A stretch of DNA of 64,000 nt from Balaenoptera acutorostrata (taxonomy: Eukaryota > Chordata > Mammalia > Artiodactyla > Balaenopteridae): positions 5,084,001-5,148,000 of the forward strand of contig NC_080067.1 in the NCBI RefSeq assembly GCF_949987535.1, in the 5' to 3' direction. Shown one piece after another: positions 22,905-33,320 of this stretch. A model generated the notes under the pieces. It saw only the letters and a program-made list of their open reading frames with translations. It made no database searches and was not told the DNA's origin. The translations under genes and the position numbers were made by a program. Every line of letters begins with the position of its first letter. The first letter of the stretch is position 1.

Positions 22905-23945
22905 ACACAATTAAAAATTTTTTTTAAATTGTGGTAAAATACACATAACAAAAATTTCCATCTTAACCATTTTTAAGTGCGTATATTTTAGTAGTGTTAA
23001 GTACATTCACATTGTTGTGCAACTAATCTGCAGAACTTTTCTTACAAAACTGAAACTCTAGATCCATTAAACAACTTCCCATTTCTTCCTTCCCCCATCT
23101 CCTGGCAATCACCTTTCTACGTTCTGTCTCTCTGAATTTGACTTCTGTAGTAGATACCTCATATGAGTAGAATCATACCATATTTGCCTTTTTGTGACTG
23201 GCTTATATCACTTAGTATAATGTACATACTCAGGGTTCATCCCATGTTGTAGCAGGTGTCAGAATTCCCTTCCTTGTTAAGGCTGAATAATATCCCATCG
23301 CTTGTACGTAGCACATTTTGTTTCTCCATTCATCCACTGACAGAGTCTTAGGTTGCTTCCATCTTTTGTCTGTTGCGAATCGTGCTGCTGTGAACATGGG
23401 TGTACAAATAGCTCTTCAAGGCCCTGCTTTCCATTCTTTTGGGTATAGACTCAGAAGTGGAATTGCTGGATTGTATGGTAATTCTATTTTTAATTTTTTA
23501 AGGAACTGCCGTACTGTTTCCATAGTAGCTGCAGCATTGTACATTTTCACTAACAGTGCACAAGATTTCCCATTTTTCTACATCCTCATCAACACTTGTT
23601 ATTTTCTTTTTTTTTGATAGTAGCCATCCTAATAGGTGTGAGGTGGATCCAACCGTGATTTTGACTTCCTTTTCCCTAATTTGTGATATCAATTAGTGAT
23701 ATTATTTCTTTGGAGAAATGTCTGTACATATGCTTTGCCAATTTTTTAATCAGGTTGTTTGTTTTTGTTATTGAGTTGTAGGTGTTCTTTACTTGATTTT
23801 CAGATATATGATTTGCAAATATTTTTTCCTATTACACAGGTTGCCTTTTCACTCTGCTGATTGTGTCTTTTAATGCACAGAAGTTTTCAACTTTGTTGTA
23901 ATCTAATCTATCTATTTTTACTTTTGTTGTTACCTGACATCATTT
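22905..23945 (-). mobile_element. Old L1M (L1MB-like) fragment, antisense
   Basis: The 3' end at 22905 ('ttaaattgtggtaaaataca' on the plus strand) is typical of antisense L1MB. It continues through ORF2 C-terminal sequence ('ggaattgctggattgtatgg', 23459-23478) to about 23945. Heavily mutated, no usable frame. Confidence 0.88.
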
Positions 23946-24168
23946 GTTACAGTTTCAGTGTTACTTGCTAGTGCATGACGCAAAGTCTCTAAAATCCTGA
24001 CCAAATTTAGGGCAGAATTTCTTCCAAATTTCATTGTGATCGATCTATGACTGAACTAGAATGCCAGGCCCACCAAGTTCCCTTGTCCAGCTAAAAACTT
24101 TGTAGAGTCAGTGTCACCAAGCCTGTTTAATTTTCTAGTTTAGAGGAATATTAAATAACATCATCCGA

Positions 24169-24399
24169 CACACTACTGTATATAAAGTAGATAAACAACA
24201 AGGACCTTCTGTATAGCACAGGGAACTATATTCAATATCTTTAATAACCTATAATGCAAAAAAATCTGAAAAAGTATATATATAAGAATATATATAAGAA
24301 AACAATATATATATAAAACTGAATCACTTTGCTGTACACCTGAAACTAATACAACATTGTAAATCAACTATAGCTCAAAAATTTTTTTAAATAATAATA
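24169..24399 (+). mobile_element. Truncated cetartiodactyl-type L1 3' end
   Basis: Sense 3' UTR with 'gctgtacacctgaaactaat' (24332-24351) and an A-rich end. TSD copies at 24152-24168 and 24400-24416 match at 15 of 17. An AT microsatellite expansion (24275-24318) is inside. Confidence 0.88.
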
Positions 24400-24416
24400 T
24401 AAATCACATCATCTGA

Positions 24417-26640
24417 TTCTAGAAAAATAGAATAAAAATTTTCCCATCAGCACAACAGCTTTCTTATCTCAGTCACTGTACTGGCCTTCTTCATTTCCTC
24501 CAAGTGTCTTTTTCCTTGCTTTGGAGGAGGTGCTTCCTGTGGAATGGGATAATTTAATCTCACAGCAGGTGGATTCCTTATCTTTCATTCTTGATTCATG
24601 TTGATTCAAATCATCAGGCATTAATTTCACAAAGAAAAGATTTCATTGACTTTTGTGGGGAGGGGGTTAATGTTATGGGCCATGCATTGTTACCGATTTC
24701 AAATATAGTTTAGTGCAAAAGAAATTCAAACACTGAAGAAAATCTACAAAAATAAAAAGGAATTATGAAATAGGTGTTTCACTGTACACACATGCTGTAG
24801 ATGAGCTTTCTGTCCCAATATGGAATGTATTCTTAGGTAGCCATCTCTCAGCAATGATAAATGTGAGCTTTGATCAGTATTGCAATTCTAAGTTATGTAG
24901 TCTATATAAATATAGGGGTCACAAATGAAGCTGTCTTAAGGCAGATACTCTCTATATAATATGATATAAACATCAGATTTAAAAACCTGCACACATTAAA
25001 ATATTTATAGTCTCAGATTCCTAAGAGAAAAAGTGATGTCATTTGGTTCTCCCCACACCCAACACAGCTTCTTAAAGAAAATACACACTTATTCATTAAA
25101 AATGTAAATATGGTAAAGTAGCACATTGGAAGGTGCAAATTCAGCAGAAATATCTTTAGGTCCTGAATTACATGGAAGTAGACTGAAAACATATTATTGG
25201 GAAAACCAGCAACAAGAAGAAGGGGCAAAGTTCTATGTGATCTTTTTTACTTTGAATGTAAGTAATTCATGTTTTACTACTCATTGAAAGGAAGAAAATA
25301 TTTTTATCCCTTGTGATTTCCTGCAGTTGTAAAAAACAAACTACTAGAATGTTAGAATGGTCAGGAAACACAGACTTCCTCTGCAGCTTTCTTGTTTCAC
25401 AGATGGGAACAGAGAGGTTGAGTCATGAAGTGTCACACAGCCAGCTTGGCTTTGATCTGCATCTCCCATTGCCCATTCTCTGGGTTTTTTGCATAGCGGA
25501 GAGTTCAGTGTGGGCCCTGGGGACCCACTTTTCCACTTTTCGGCCTGTTCCGAGGAGGACAGATGTGGAGATGGCTATATCTGTAGCCTGAATGTTGTCT
25601 TTTCACTGCCTGTGTAGATGTAAGCTATTTCATTTGTTCCCTATGTCCTTTATTTTCATGGAAAATGAATGATACCTTGAACGCTCTTTTATATTTTGGT
25701 TTTATGTTCCACTCCCACTAGTATATACAAATTGTAACCATTCTCAAAGCATCTAAAGGTCTCCATTCTATCACAAAAATTGAGGCTGAGAGGCAGTTTA
25801 AATCTGTTTTTTTTCTTTTTTCTTTTTCCTTTATGAGCAACTTATCGCATTACAAGCTGATTGTCAGGAATGTTTATGAAGCTGAGGTTGATTTTCTGAG
25901 CTGACCAACACAAAAATGGTTGATTGAAAAGTCAATGCATGTGAGTTCAGCACTGGGCAATCAGCAGGGTGGTCAAAGGTGCAGAGTGTTTTTTCCAGGT
26001 TTGGATCACATCTTGCCTGTGTGTGATCCTCAGCATTTGTAGTTTAAATATTGTTGGGTCTAAAAGGCCACAGGAACATTACCTGAACCCTGATTGCCAC
26101 CAAATTGGAGGCAAAACAACACGTCTAAGGATTTGAGAATCAACCTTAATGTTTTTGGTGGCTTGGGAGATGTGCTGAATGTTTATGAATATCAATACAT
26201 CTTAGAGTCTAACTCAAAATCCTAATGAATGAAGGAATGCACAGATGTACTGCTGTTTACATTTCACTTTATACTGAACAAAAGCAGCAGTGCCTTATGC
26301 TCTGAGAAGGTAGAAGGGGAAACACAGGTAACTTGCAAGTCACAGTTGAAATCTAGGAGCAGAACGTAATTTACTTTCTCACCTTTTCTGACCTTGTAGT
26401 TGGAGGTTGGCAGGTTGAGGTGTTGGCCTGTGCACGGATTTGTTTCCTCAGGCTACAGTGCAGTGAAACTCATTTCGTCATCATCTGCACCACCAAAATC
26501 ACCACTGCTACGCTGCCACCAGACATCAGTGGTTTGTTTGAGAACCTGCTGAGCTGGGCACAGCATATGCAGCATGAGTTGGTAGAAAGAGCTTATCTTT
26601 CTTTAGACTCGAATGGCTGTGCAACTGGCTAAGTTACAAT
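24417..26640. other. No gene; short MIR-like piece
   Basis: 25390-25465 ('gatgggaacagagaggttgag', 'tgtcacacagccagc') is an antisense MIR piece. The rest shows no named repeat. Frames at 25313-25591 and 26420-26632 are short and without motifs. Confidence 0.5.
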
Positions 26641-26645
26641 AGTCT

Positions 26646-27187
26646 AGTGTGAATCTGGGGGGGGGGGCAAGGTGGCTGGAAGCACAACCTTGGTCCTTGT
26701 CTTCTTTGAAGAAGAAATTCAGCAAAGAGACCAAGACCATGAAACAGATAAAGGTTTATTAGAAGCAGAGTACATGTGGAAAAGCACATAGGCAGACTCG
26801 GAGGGAGTTGCACCCAATGGGGGTGGGTTAGGTCGCTCATATGGGGGCAGTCTTCCGGGTTGTCTCTGGCCAATCATCTTGCTTGTGCCCATACTTGACC
26901 TGACTCAGGGTCCTTCCTGGGAGCACATTAGTCTCTCAGCCAAGGTGGATTCCAGCGTGAAGGTCTCTGGGAGGTTGGCAGGACATATTATGGGCTGGCA
27001 TCTCTTTCTCCCTTTGACCCCTTCCCTAGACTGAGGACCTTCTTTGCACATGTGTGGGCTGGGAAAGCCCACTGACTACAAGAATGAGAAAAATGTGGTC
27101 GCTTTGTCTTTCACCCAATCCGGGCCCCAATGCTCCCGCTAATATCTTATCTTGAAGCCTCAGGCAGAGCCTGGTTACAGCTACACA
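26646..27187 (-). mobile_element. Probable retroviral LTR, antisense
   Basis: GC-richer block with AATAAA on the minus strand (complement of 'tttatt' in 'aaaggtttattag', 26753-26765), a CCAAT box ('ggccaatcat', 26868-26877), and TG/CA-like ends. The 11-base G-run at 26657-26667 lies near its 3' end. No coding remnants. Family not assigned and ends approximate. Confidence 0.5.
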
Positions 27188-27197
27188 GCCTGGGGCC

Positions 27198-27453
27198 CAT
27201 CTATCTCCTACCTCATGACCATCACTAAACCACAGATACACACACACACACACACACACGCACACACCACGTGGCCATTTAACAAGCAGTTTTTTGAACA
27301 CCCACCATCTGTCAGGCTCTCATGGACACTGGGCATGTACACCACGTGGCCATTTAACAAGCAGTTTTTTGAACACCCACCATCTGTCAGGCTCTCATGG
27401 ACACTGGACACTGGGCATCTATCTCCTACCTCATGACCATCACTAAACCACAG

Positions 27454-27496
<43 letters not shown>

Positions 27497-27573
27497 CCAC
27501 GTGGCCATTTAACAAGCAGTTTTTTGAACACCCACCATCTGTCAGGCTCTCATGGACACTGGGCATGTACACT
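27198..27573. repeat. Local tandem duplication with (CA)n and a triplicated 74-bp unit
   Basis: A unit beginning 'ccacgtggccatttaac' occurs at 27267-27340, 27342-27415 and 27497-27570. A second unit, 'catctatctcctacctcatg' plus a CA microsatellite, precedes the first copy (27198-27266) and the third (27416-27496). So a block of about 220-230 bp is duplicated head to tail, differing mainly in CA number, and its 74-bp part is itself doubled in the first block. The copies are nearly identical, so the event looks recent. Confidence 0.9.
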
Positions 27574-27934
27574 GTTGAAATTTCTCATCACGGTTCCTGC
27601 TCTCATGGATCTCAGAGGATATAAACTAATAATTTTGAAGTGATAAACCCGCTGAGTTAGTGCAATCCAGAAAGTGTCCCCAAGGAGAGGACGTTTGAAC
27701 TGAGTCTGCAGGACGTAGGGAGCCATCGTGTGAATATCTGGGAGATGTCTTGCCAGGCAGCTGAGAACAAGGGAAGAACTCCGAAACAGGAATAAGCTTG
27801 AAGTGTTTGGGGAAGATAAAGGCCAGGGTGGTAGGGCTATTGGAAGCAAGGAAATGGGTGGAGGAAAGCGAGGTCAGAGAGGGACAGAGGAGTGTGGTGC
27901 CGATGGGCTTGTAGAGCATCATGTGGATGAAAAA
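27267..27934 (-). mobile_element. L2 fragment, antisense
   Basis: Reads as antisense L2: 'ctgtcaggctctcatgg…' then 'cctgctctcatggatctcag' and 'gaactgagtctgcagg…', in the order of the reversed L2 3' half. Cut on the right by the LTR starting at 27935. The first 300 bp are expanded by the tandem duplication. Confidence 0.75.
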
Positions 27935-28365
27935 TGTCACCTGCCATGTAGGAAACAAAGGATGTTGCAGCCGTCAGGCCATCAGCCACTGCAGCGGCCC
28001 CTGACTGTGCCCTGAGGGGATTCAGGATGGAGAAAAACAGGATACTGCCCTAGATAGCCAAGGTGCATATCAAAGGAATGATTCCAATGAGCCCAGACTC
28101 TTGAGAATCTTCCCATACATAGAAAAGCGCTAAATTCATGAACTTGAGATGTCTGGTTTTCTTTAATTAACAGTAATCGTTTGATGTTCCCACCATTTGG
28201 TTTTTGTGGCAAAAACTCCCATATATCCCGGTTCCTCCCTTACCTCTTCAGAGCAGTTCCTAGAATGATCTGAGAAACTGCTTCCCAGGCTTAAGTCCTC
28301 AGAAAGTCCACCGAATAAAACATAATTCTCAACTTTTAGGGGGTGCATTTTTTTTCCAGCTGACA
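27935..28365 (+). mobile_element. Solo LTR, sense, same family as 17772-18238
   Basis: Starts TGTCACC, ends CTGACA. TATA-like 'cccatatatcc' at 28219-28229. 'accgaataaaacataattct' at 28311-28330 is the polyadenylation region. Similar in sequence and order to the reverse complement of 17772-18238. No internal retroviral sequence between or beside them. Confidence 0.7.
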
Positions 28366-28890
28366 ATACTAAGAGAGGGAGAAATTTTCCTCTACCTTTC
28401 TAGGTTCTTCTGGCTGGTCTAAGAATTAAATTGACATGAGACAGATTAACAGGAGAAAATCAAACAAAGTTTACTAATGTGCATACATGGGAGAGACCCA
28501 GGAAAACTGAGTAACTCACCAAAATGGCTGAAACCCTTACGTTAAATAGCATCTTCAGCTAAAGACAAAAGAGGATGTTGGGGGTAGTAGTTTGGGAGTT
28601 CAGAGGGCTAAGAAGGCAATTCACAGGAAGACAGAAAAGCAAATGTTAGGTAAACAAATGTTTGCTGGGCCAGCAGAGACAGTAGGACACAGAGTTTCCT
28701 CCTTCACACCCAGCCCATATTCAGTGCAGATTATCTCTGGTGACAGCTCTGTTCCTGTAATAGGCCCTCTATCTAAATTCTTCAGGGAGTTAGCGGGAGG
28801 GTCAAAGGTTTTTCCTGAGTCTTTTCGACTTCTTTACAGCTGGAAATAATCCGTGTTACAATTTTGGGGTGAATATTTTGTTCCACTACA
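28361..28890 (-). mobile_element. Probable LTR of a different family, antisense
   Basis: On the minus strand it starts TGTAGTGG and ends near TTGTCA. The terminal part, 'ttctcctgttaatctgtctc' (complement of 28439-28458), is one I associate with a retroviral U5 but cannot name. It abuts the preceding LTR directly. Confidence 0.5.
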
Positions 28891-28912
28891 GAATTCATGC
28901 TTGTACACTACT

Positions 28913-28932
28913 GGGGGTGGGGGGGGGGTGGT
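28913..28932 (+). other. G-rich tract, possible quadruplex
   Basis: 'gggggtgggggggggtgg' gives several G-runs on one strand. Local only; no neighbouring gene. Confidence 0.5.
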
Positions 28933-29009
28933 AAAGCAGGGAGAGTGAGACAGGATTGGTGTTCTGGAACATTAAAGAATGGATGGATTGTAAAGAGGAT
29001 GAGAACGAT

Positions 29010-29095
29010 TGTTTCAGGAGGGCAGGGATTTGTATCTATTTTATTCATCACTGTATCTCCACCGTTAGAAGGTGCTCAGTAAATATCTGTTGAAT
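29010..29095 (+). mobile_element. L2 3' end
   Basis: 'gagggcagggatttgtatct' (29019-29038), then 'ggtgctcagtaaatatctgt' (29070-29089), is the L2 3' terminus in sense. Confidence 0.75.
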
Positions 29096-29105
29096 ATACA
29101 AACAG

Positions 29106-29107
29106 GT

Positions 29108-29147
<40 letters not shown>
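29106..29147. repeat. (TG)n microsatellite
   Basis: About 40 bp of GT repeats directly after the L2 end, with two interruptions. Confidence 0.95.
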
Positions 29148-29149
29148 TC

Positions 29150-30185
29150 CTATGACTGTTAATAGATTTTGTTAGGCACCCTGTTTGCCCCTAGAGTTCC
29201 TCCAGCTACTTGTTAATTTTCTCCTTAGAAGATAGCTTTATTTATTGGAAGTTTAACTTATTTTCACAAGGAAATTGATCATTTTTTTTGGTTGTTATTT
29301 AGTCTACGTATTTCATACATACAAATCACACCTCTCTGAAATTCCAGGCAGGGGCCTGTGCTTTGTGTACTCTTCAATCTGCTGTAAATGATTTTTTTAT
29401 ACCTGTCTTTCTTTTGTAAAACAAAACAAAACTGTGCACCAAGTGACCTTTCCCTCACAAGAGCTGGATTTCCTTTTTTGTTAATTTAATAGCTTAGGCA
29501 ATAGAAACATCCTTATCAGTTCCTTACACATTTACCTCTATTTTATTTCCACATTTTCTCCCTCACTGTTTTACTTGATTTTGTAATGGAGTGTTTAAAT
29601 TGTGCTTTCTTGCCTTGTCTCACCTCTGTAGATGTATTTTAGACTTCCAGAGAGAGCTATTTCTTCCTTTATTTGTATAACAAAGGTGCATATTGCTTGA
29701 TCAGCTCCTTGAATGCCTGCCAGGGGCCATGACTGAACATCTAGTGGTGAAACAAACATTTATAGAGACAATAGGTCTAAACCCTCCTCGGTACACACCC
29801 TTATCATCTTCCCTAGAAGCATTTCAATAGCTCCTCAGCTGACCTCACTGTAGTTTCTTCTCACTCCAATTCATCGTCCAGTTAAACTCCCAATTTTCTT
29901 AAAACACTGGTTGTGGATGTCGTTTCCTCACTTAAAAACCTTTTCTGGATTCTTTATCTACAGAGTAAATTCTAGTCACAAGAATGCACAATTTGAAAAA
30001 AAAAAAAAAAGAACGCATAATTTGAGGTCTCTTAGCTTCTGACACTACCTACCACCTCAGCTCATCACTTTTTCCCCACTACCTAGAGTTTGGCTTTCCT
30101 CAACTACGTCCTACTTCACTGAATGCACCATGAAGCCTCATGCTTTTGTTTTCATTTATCTCTTCTCTGCTTTTTCATCTCATCA
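29150..30185. other. No recognisable feature
   Basis: AT-rich, with an A-run at 29997-30010. No repeat family or gene recognised. Confidence 0.5.
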
Positions 30186-30193
30186 AAAATCCT

Positions 30194-31350
30194 AAATTTT
30201 TAAAAAATTTATTTTATTGAAGTGTAGCTGATTTACAATGTTGTGTCAATTTCTGCTGTACAGCCAAGTGACTCAGGTATATATATATACACTCCTTTTC
30301 ATATTCTTTTCCATTATGGTTTAATCACAAGATATTGAATATAGTTCCCTGGACCTTGTTTTTTATCCATTCTATATATAAAAGTTTGCATCTGCTAATC
30401 CTAAACTCCCAATCCTTCCCTTCCCATGCCTTGGCAACCACACGTCTGTTTTCTATGTCTGTGAGTCCATTTCTGTTTCGTAGATAAGTCCATTTGTGTC
30501 ACATTTTAGATGCCACATGTAAGTGATATCATATGGTATTTGTCTTTCTCTGACTTACTTCACTTAGTATGATAATCTCTAGGTCCATCCATATTGCTGC
30601 AAGTGGCATTATTTTCTTCTTTTTTATGGCTGAGTAATATTCCATTGTATATATGTACCACATCTTCTTTATCCATTTGTCTGTCTTTGGACATTTAGGT
30701 TGTTTTCCTGTCTTGGCTATTGTGAATTATGTTGCTATGAACATAGGGGTGCATGTACCTTTTTGAATAATAGGTTTGTCTGGATATATGCCCAGGAGTG
30801 GGAATGCCAGATCATATGGCAACTTTACAGATATTTGAGGAACCTCCATACTGTTTTCCACAGTGGCTGCACCAATTTACATTCCCACAATGTAGGAGGG
30901 TTCCTTTTCTCCACACTCTCTCCAGCATTTGTTATTTGTAGACTTTTTGATGATGGCCATTCTGACTGGTGTGAGGTGATAACTCACTGTAGTTTGGATT
31001 TGCATTTCTCTAATAATTAGCAATGTTGAGCACCTTTTCATGTGCCTGTTGGCCATCTATATGTCTTCACTGGAGAAATGTCTATTTAGGTCTTCTGCCC
31101 ATTTTTCAATTGGGTTGTCTGGGTTTTTTTGTTGTTGAGTTGTATTAGCTATTTGTATATTTTGGAAAATTAAGCCTTTGTTGTTCGCATCATTTGCAAA
31201 TATTTTCTCCCATTCTGTAGGTTGCCTTTTCATTTTGTTTATGGTTTCCTTTGCTGTACAAAAGCTTGTAAGTTTGACTAGGTCCCGTTTGTTTATCTTT
31301 GCTCTTATGTCTATTGCCTTGGGAGACTGACCTAAGAAAACATTGGTATG
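30194..31350 (-). mobile_element. Truncated L1, antisense: 3' UTR and ORF2 C-terminus
   Basis: Starts with the reversed 3' end at 30194 and runs into ORF2 C-terminal sequence to 31350. Short direct repeats 'aaaatcct' at 30186-30193 and 31351-31358 probably are the target-site duplication. The ORF2 part is shifted and interrupted. Confidence 0.88.
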
Positions 31351-31479
31351 AAAATCCTGCTCCTCCTTTGAATGTCTCTTCAATGCCATTCCCAAACATC
31401 TTGGACCAAATTGATGCTCATGGAACTTTGCTTTTGCTGCTGTTTTCTTGACTCTCTCTGTCACACTTAATTGATGACA

Positions 31480-31620
31480 TATCTGTCCTCCTTACTGGTC
31501 TATGAGCTCCTTGAAGGCTGAGAAAGAACTTGATCATCATTTTATCACCAGTGCCATGCACAGTCCTTAACCAACTAAGAGCTCAGCAAATACTCTGTGA
31601 ACAAGTGAGTGCGTGACCAA
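31480..31620 (+). mobile_element. L2 3'-end fragment
   Basis: 'tgagctccttgaaggctgag' (31503-31522) and 'gagctcagcaaatactctgt' (31580-31599) follow L2 3' order. Confidence 0.65.
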
Positions 31621-32509
31621 ATGAATAATTATATTTGTAAGCCTGAGTTGAACTGCCTGGCCAGCATCATTCGCCATATCATTGAAACTTAGATGTCATG
31701 TCAGGAACTCTGAGATGCTGTTGTTGGTGAAGCAAGCAAAAGCAGGTTGGGTCATCTTGAAACTCCAGCCAAAACAGTTGGGGAAAGTCTTGATCTTAAG
31801 TGTAAGGCATCTCAGTTTTTATTCTTTTTCTGAAATGACACCCTCTTCATAGTTCATGCATTTCCTACAAAAATATTTAAATAAACTTTTTTTTTTTACT
31901 GAAGACTGGCATGCATACATAAGTGGACAGCATGATGAATTTTAACACAGCCAGGAAATCAGCACTCAGGCTGTAACAGACATCACTGATGCTCTGCACT
32001 GTGTCCCTTTAGTCCATCTACTTTCACCTGCATGTGGGGAAGACAGTGCCTTGCACACTGACTGTTTCTCTTGCACATGGAAACTTGTCCACGAGAGGGC
32101 AAGCCTCAAACCCTCCTGGGCATGGGAGTCTGGTCATAAACGGCTCAGCCTCCCCATCTTCCAGAGGGACAATCTTGAGGTGTGTTCCATGTGGGTTCTC
32201 ATACAGTGATTAGGTATTTCATGTATTTAGCTCAAGAAATTTCCCACATAAATTTTTGCTAAAAACATTGTATTAAGTTTTGTGTACAAACACACAAAAA
32301 TTTTGTTCTACATAAGCATCACACAAAACCATTTTACTGAGAGGTAAATATGGCTTATGAATTTTGGATATTAAACAAGAAGAGATATGACCATGAGAAA
32401 ATACTAGCTCAGGAAACAGTCCATTGGTATGTCTGTGCACGCCATAGGGGCAAAGTTTACAACACCTCCTTGGAGATACAGTCAAGGCCAGATATATCAG
32501 TAGTACAAT
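31621..32509. other. No recognisable feature
   Basis: No named repeat or supported gene. A T-run occurs at 31890-31899. Frame 32273-32614 (minus) runs into the LTR and is not a gene. Confidence 0.45.
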
Positions 32510-33320
32510 TGTTACCAAACCAAACTTGGGTCCACTAGCCCGTGCACAGTAAAGCCAATCTACTGACACCGGGTTGTGGTGAAAGAAAGTGCAGCATTTA
32601 TTGCAGGGCACCAAGCAAGGAGTCCAGGGCAGCTAGTGCTCAAACCACCTGAACTCCCTGATGGGTTTCAGCAAAACATTTTTTTTTAATTTATTTATTT
32701 ATTCATTTATGGCTGTGTTGGGTCTTCGTTTCTGTGCGAGGGCTTTCTCCAGTTGTGGCAAGTGGGGGCTACTCTTCATCGCGGTGCGCAGGCCCCTCAC
32801 CGTTAGGGCCTCTCTTGTTGCGGAGCACAGGCTCCAGACGCGCAGGCTCAGCAGTTGCGGTTCACGGGCCCAGCCGCTCCGCGGCATGTGGGATCCTCCC
32901 AGACCAGGGCCCGAACCCGCGTCCCCTGCATTGGCAGGCAGACTCTCAACCACTGCGCCACCAGGGAAGCCCTCAGCAAAACATTTTTAAAGGCCAGGTG
33001 AGGGGGATGGGGGTTGCAGGGTATGTGACCAGCTCATGCACAATTCTCTGATTGGTTTATGGTGAGGTAATAGGGTGATGTCACAGGGGTCAACATTATC
33101 AATCCTTAGGCTCCAGGAGGCCTGGGGGCTGTGCCCTTATGGTCATCAAGTAGGTAGCATCTTCCATTTGGTGGGAGCTTTCACATCTGTAATGTGCATT
33201 TCACTCAGGAAATGTGCATCAGATACTGTTATCTAGGTACTTCAGAGAGCAACTAAAGCAGAGGGCATGATGGAGGAGTCTATCCCAGGAAGGCCCCATA
33301 AGGTCCTGCTTGGTTATACA
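32510..33320 (-). mobile_element. Solo LTR (A), antisense, containing a SINE
   Basis: 'TGTTACC' at 32510 is the reversed end. 'CAATAAATGC' on the minus strand (complement near 32597-32606) is the polyadenylation signal. 'ctgattggttta' at 33048-33059 is a CCAAT box on the minus strand. It ends near 33320; 'acaat' flanks both sides (32505-32509, 33318-33322). Related to the LTR at 34291-34820. A CHR SINE interrupts it at 32684-32972. Confidence 0.7.
32684..32972 (-). mobile_element. CHR-type SINE, antisense, inside the LTR
   Basis: A perfect 16-bp target-site duplication, 'tcagcaaaacattttt', lies at 32668-32683 and 32973-32988. Near-consensus body with intact B box on the minus strand. The simple tail has no foreign segment. 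Confidence 0.96.

Noticed and set aside
17772..28365. LTR pair as a provirus
   Set aside because: The two LTRs are in opposite orientation and the DNA between them holds SINEs, L1, MLT1 and L2 but no retroviral genes.
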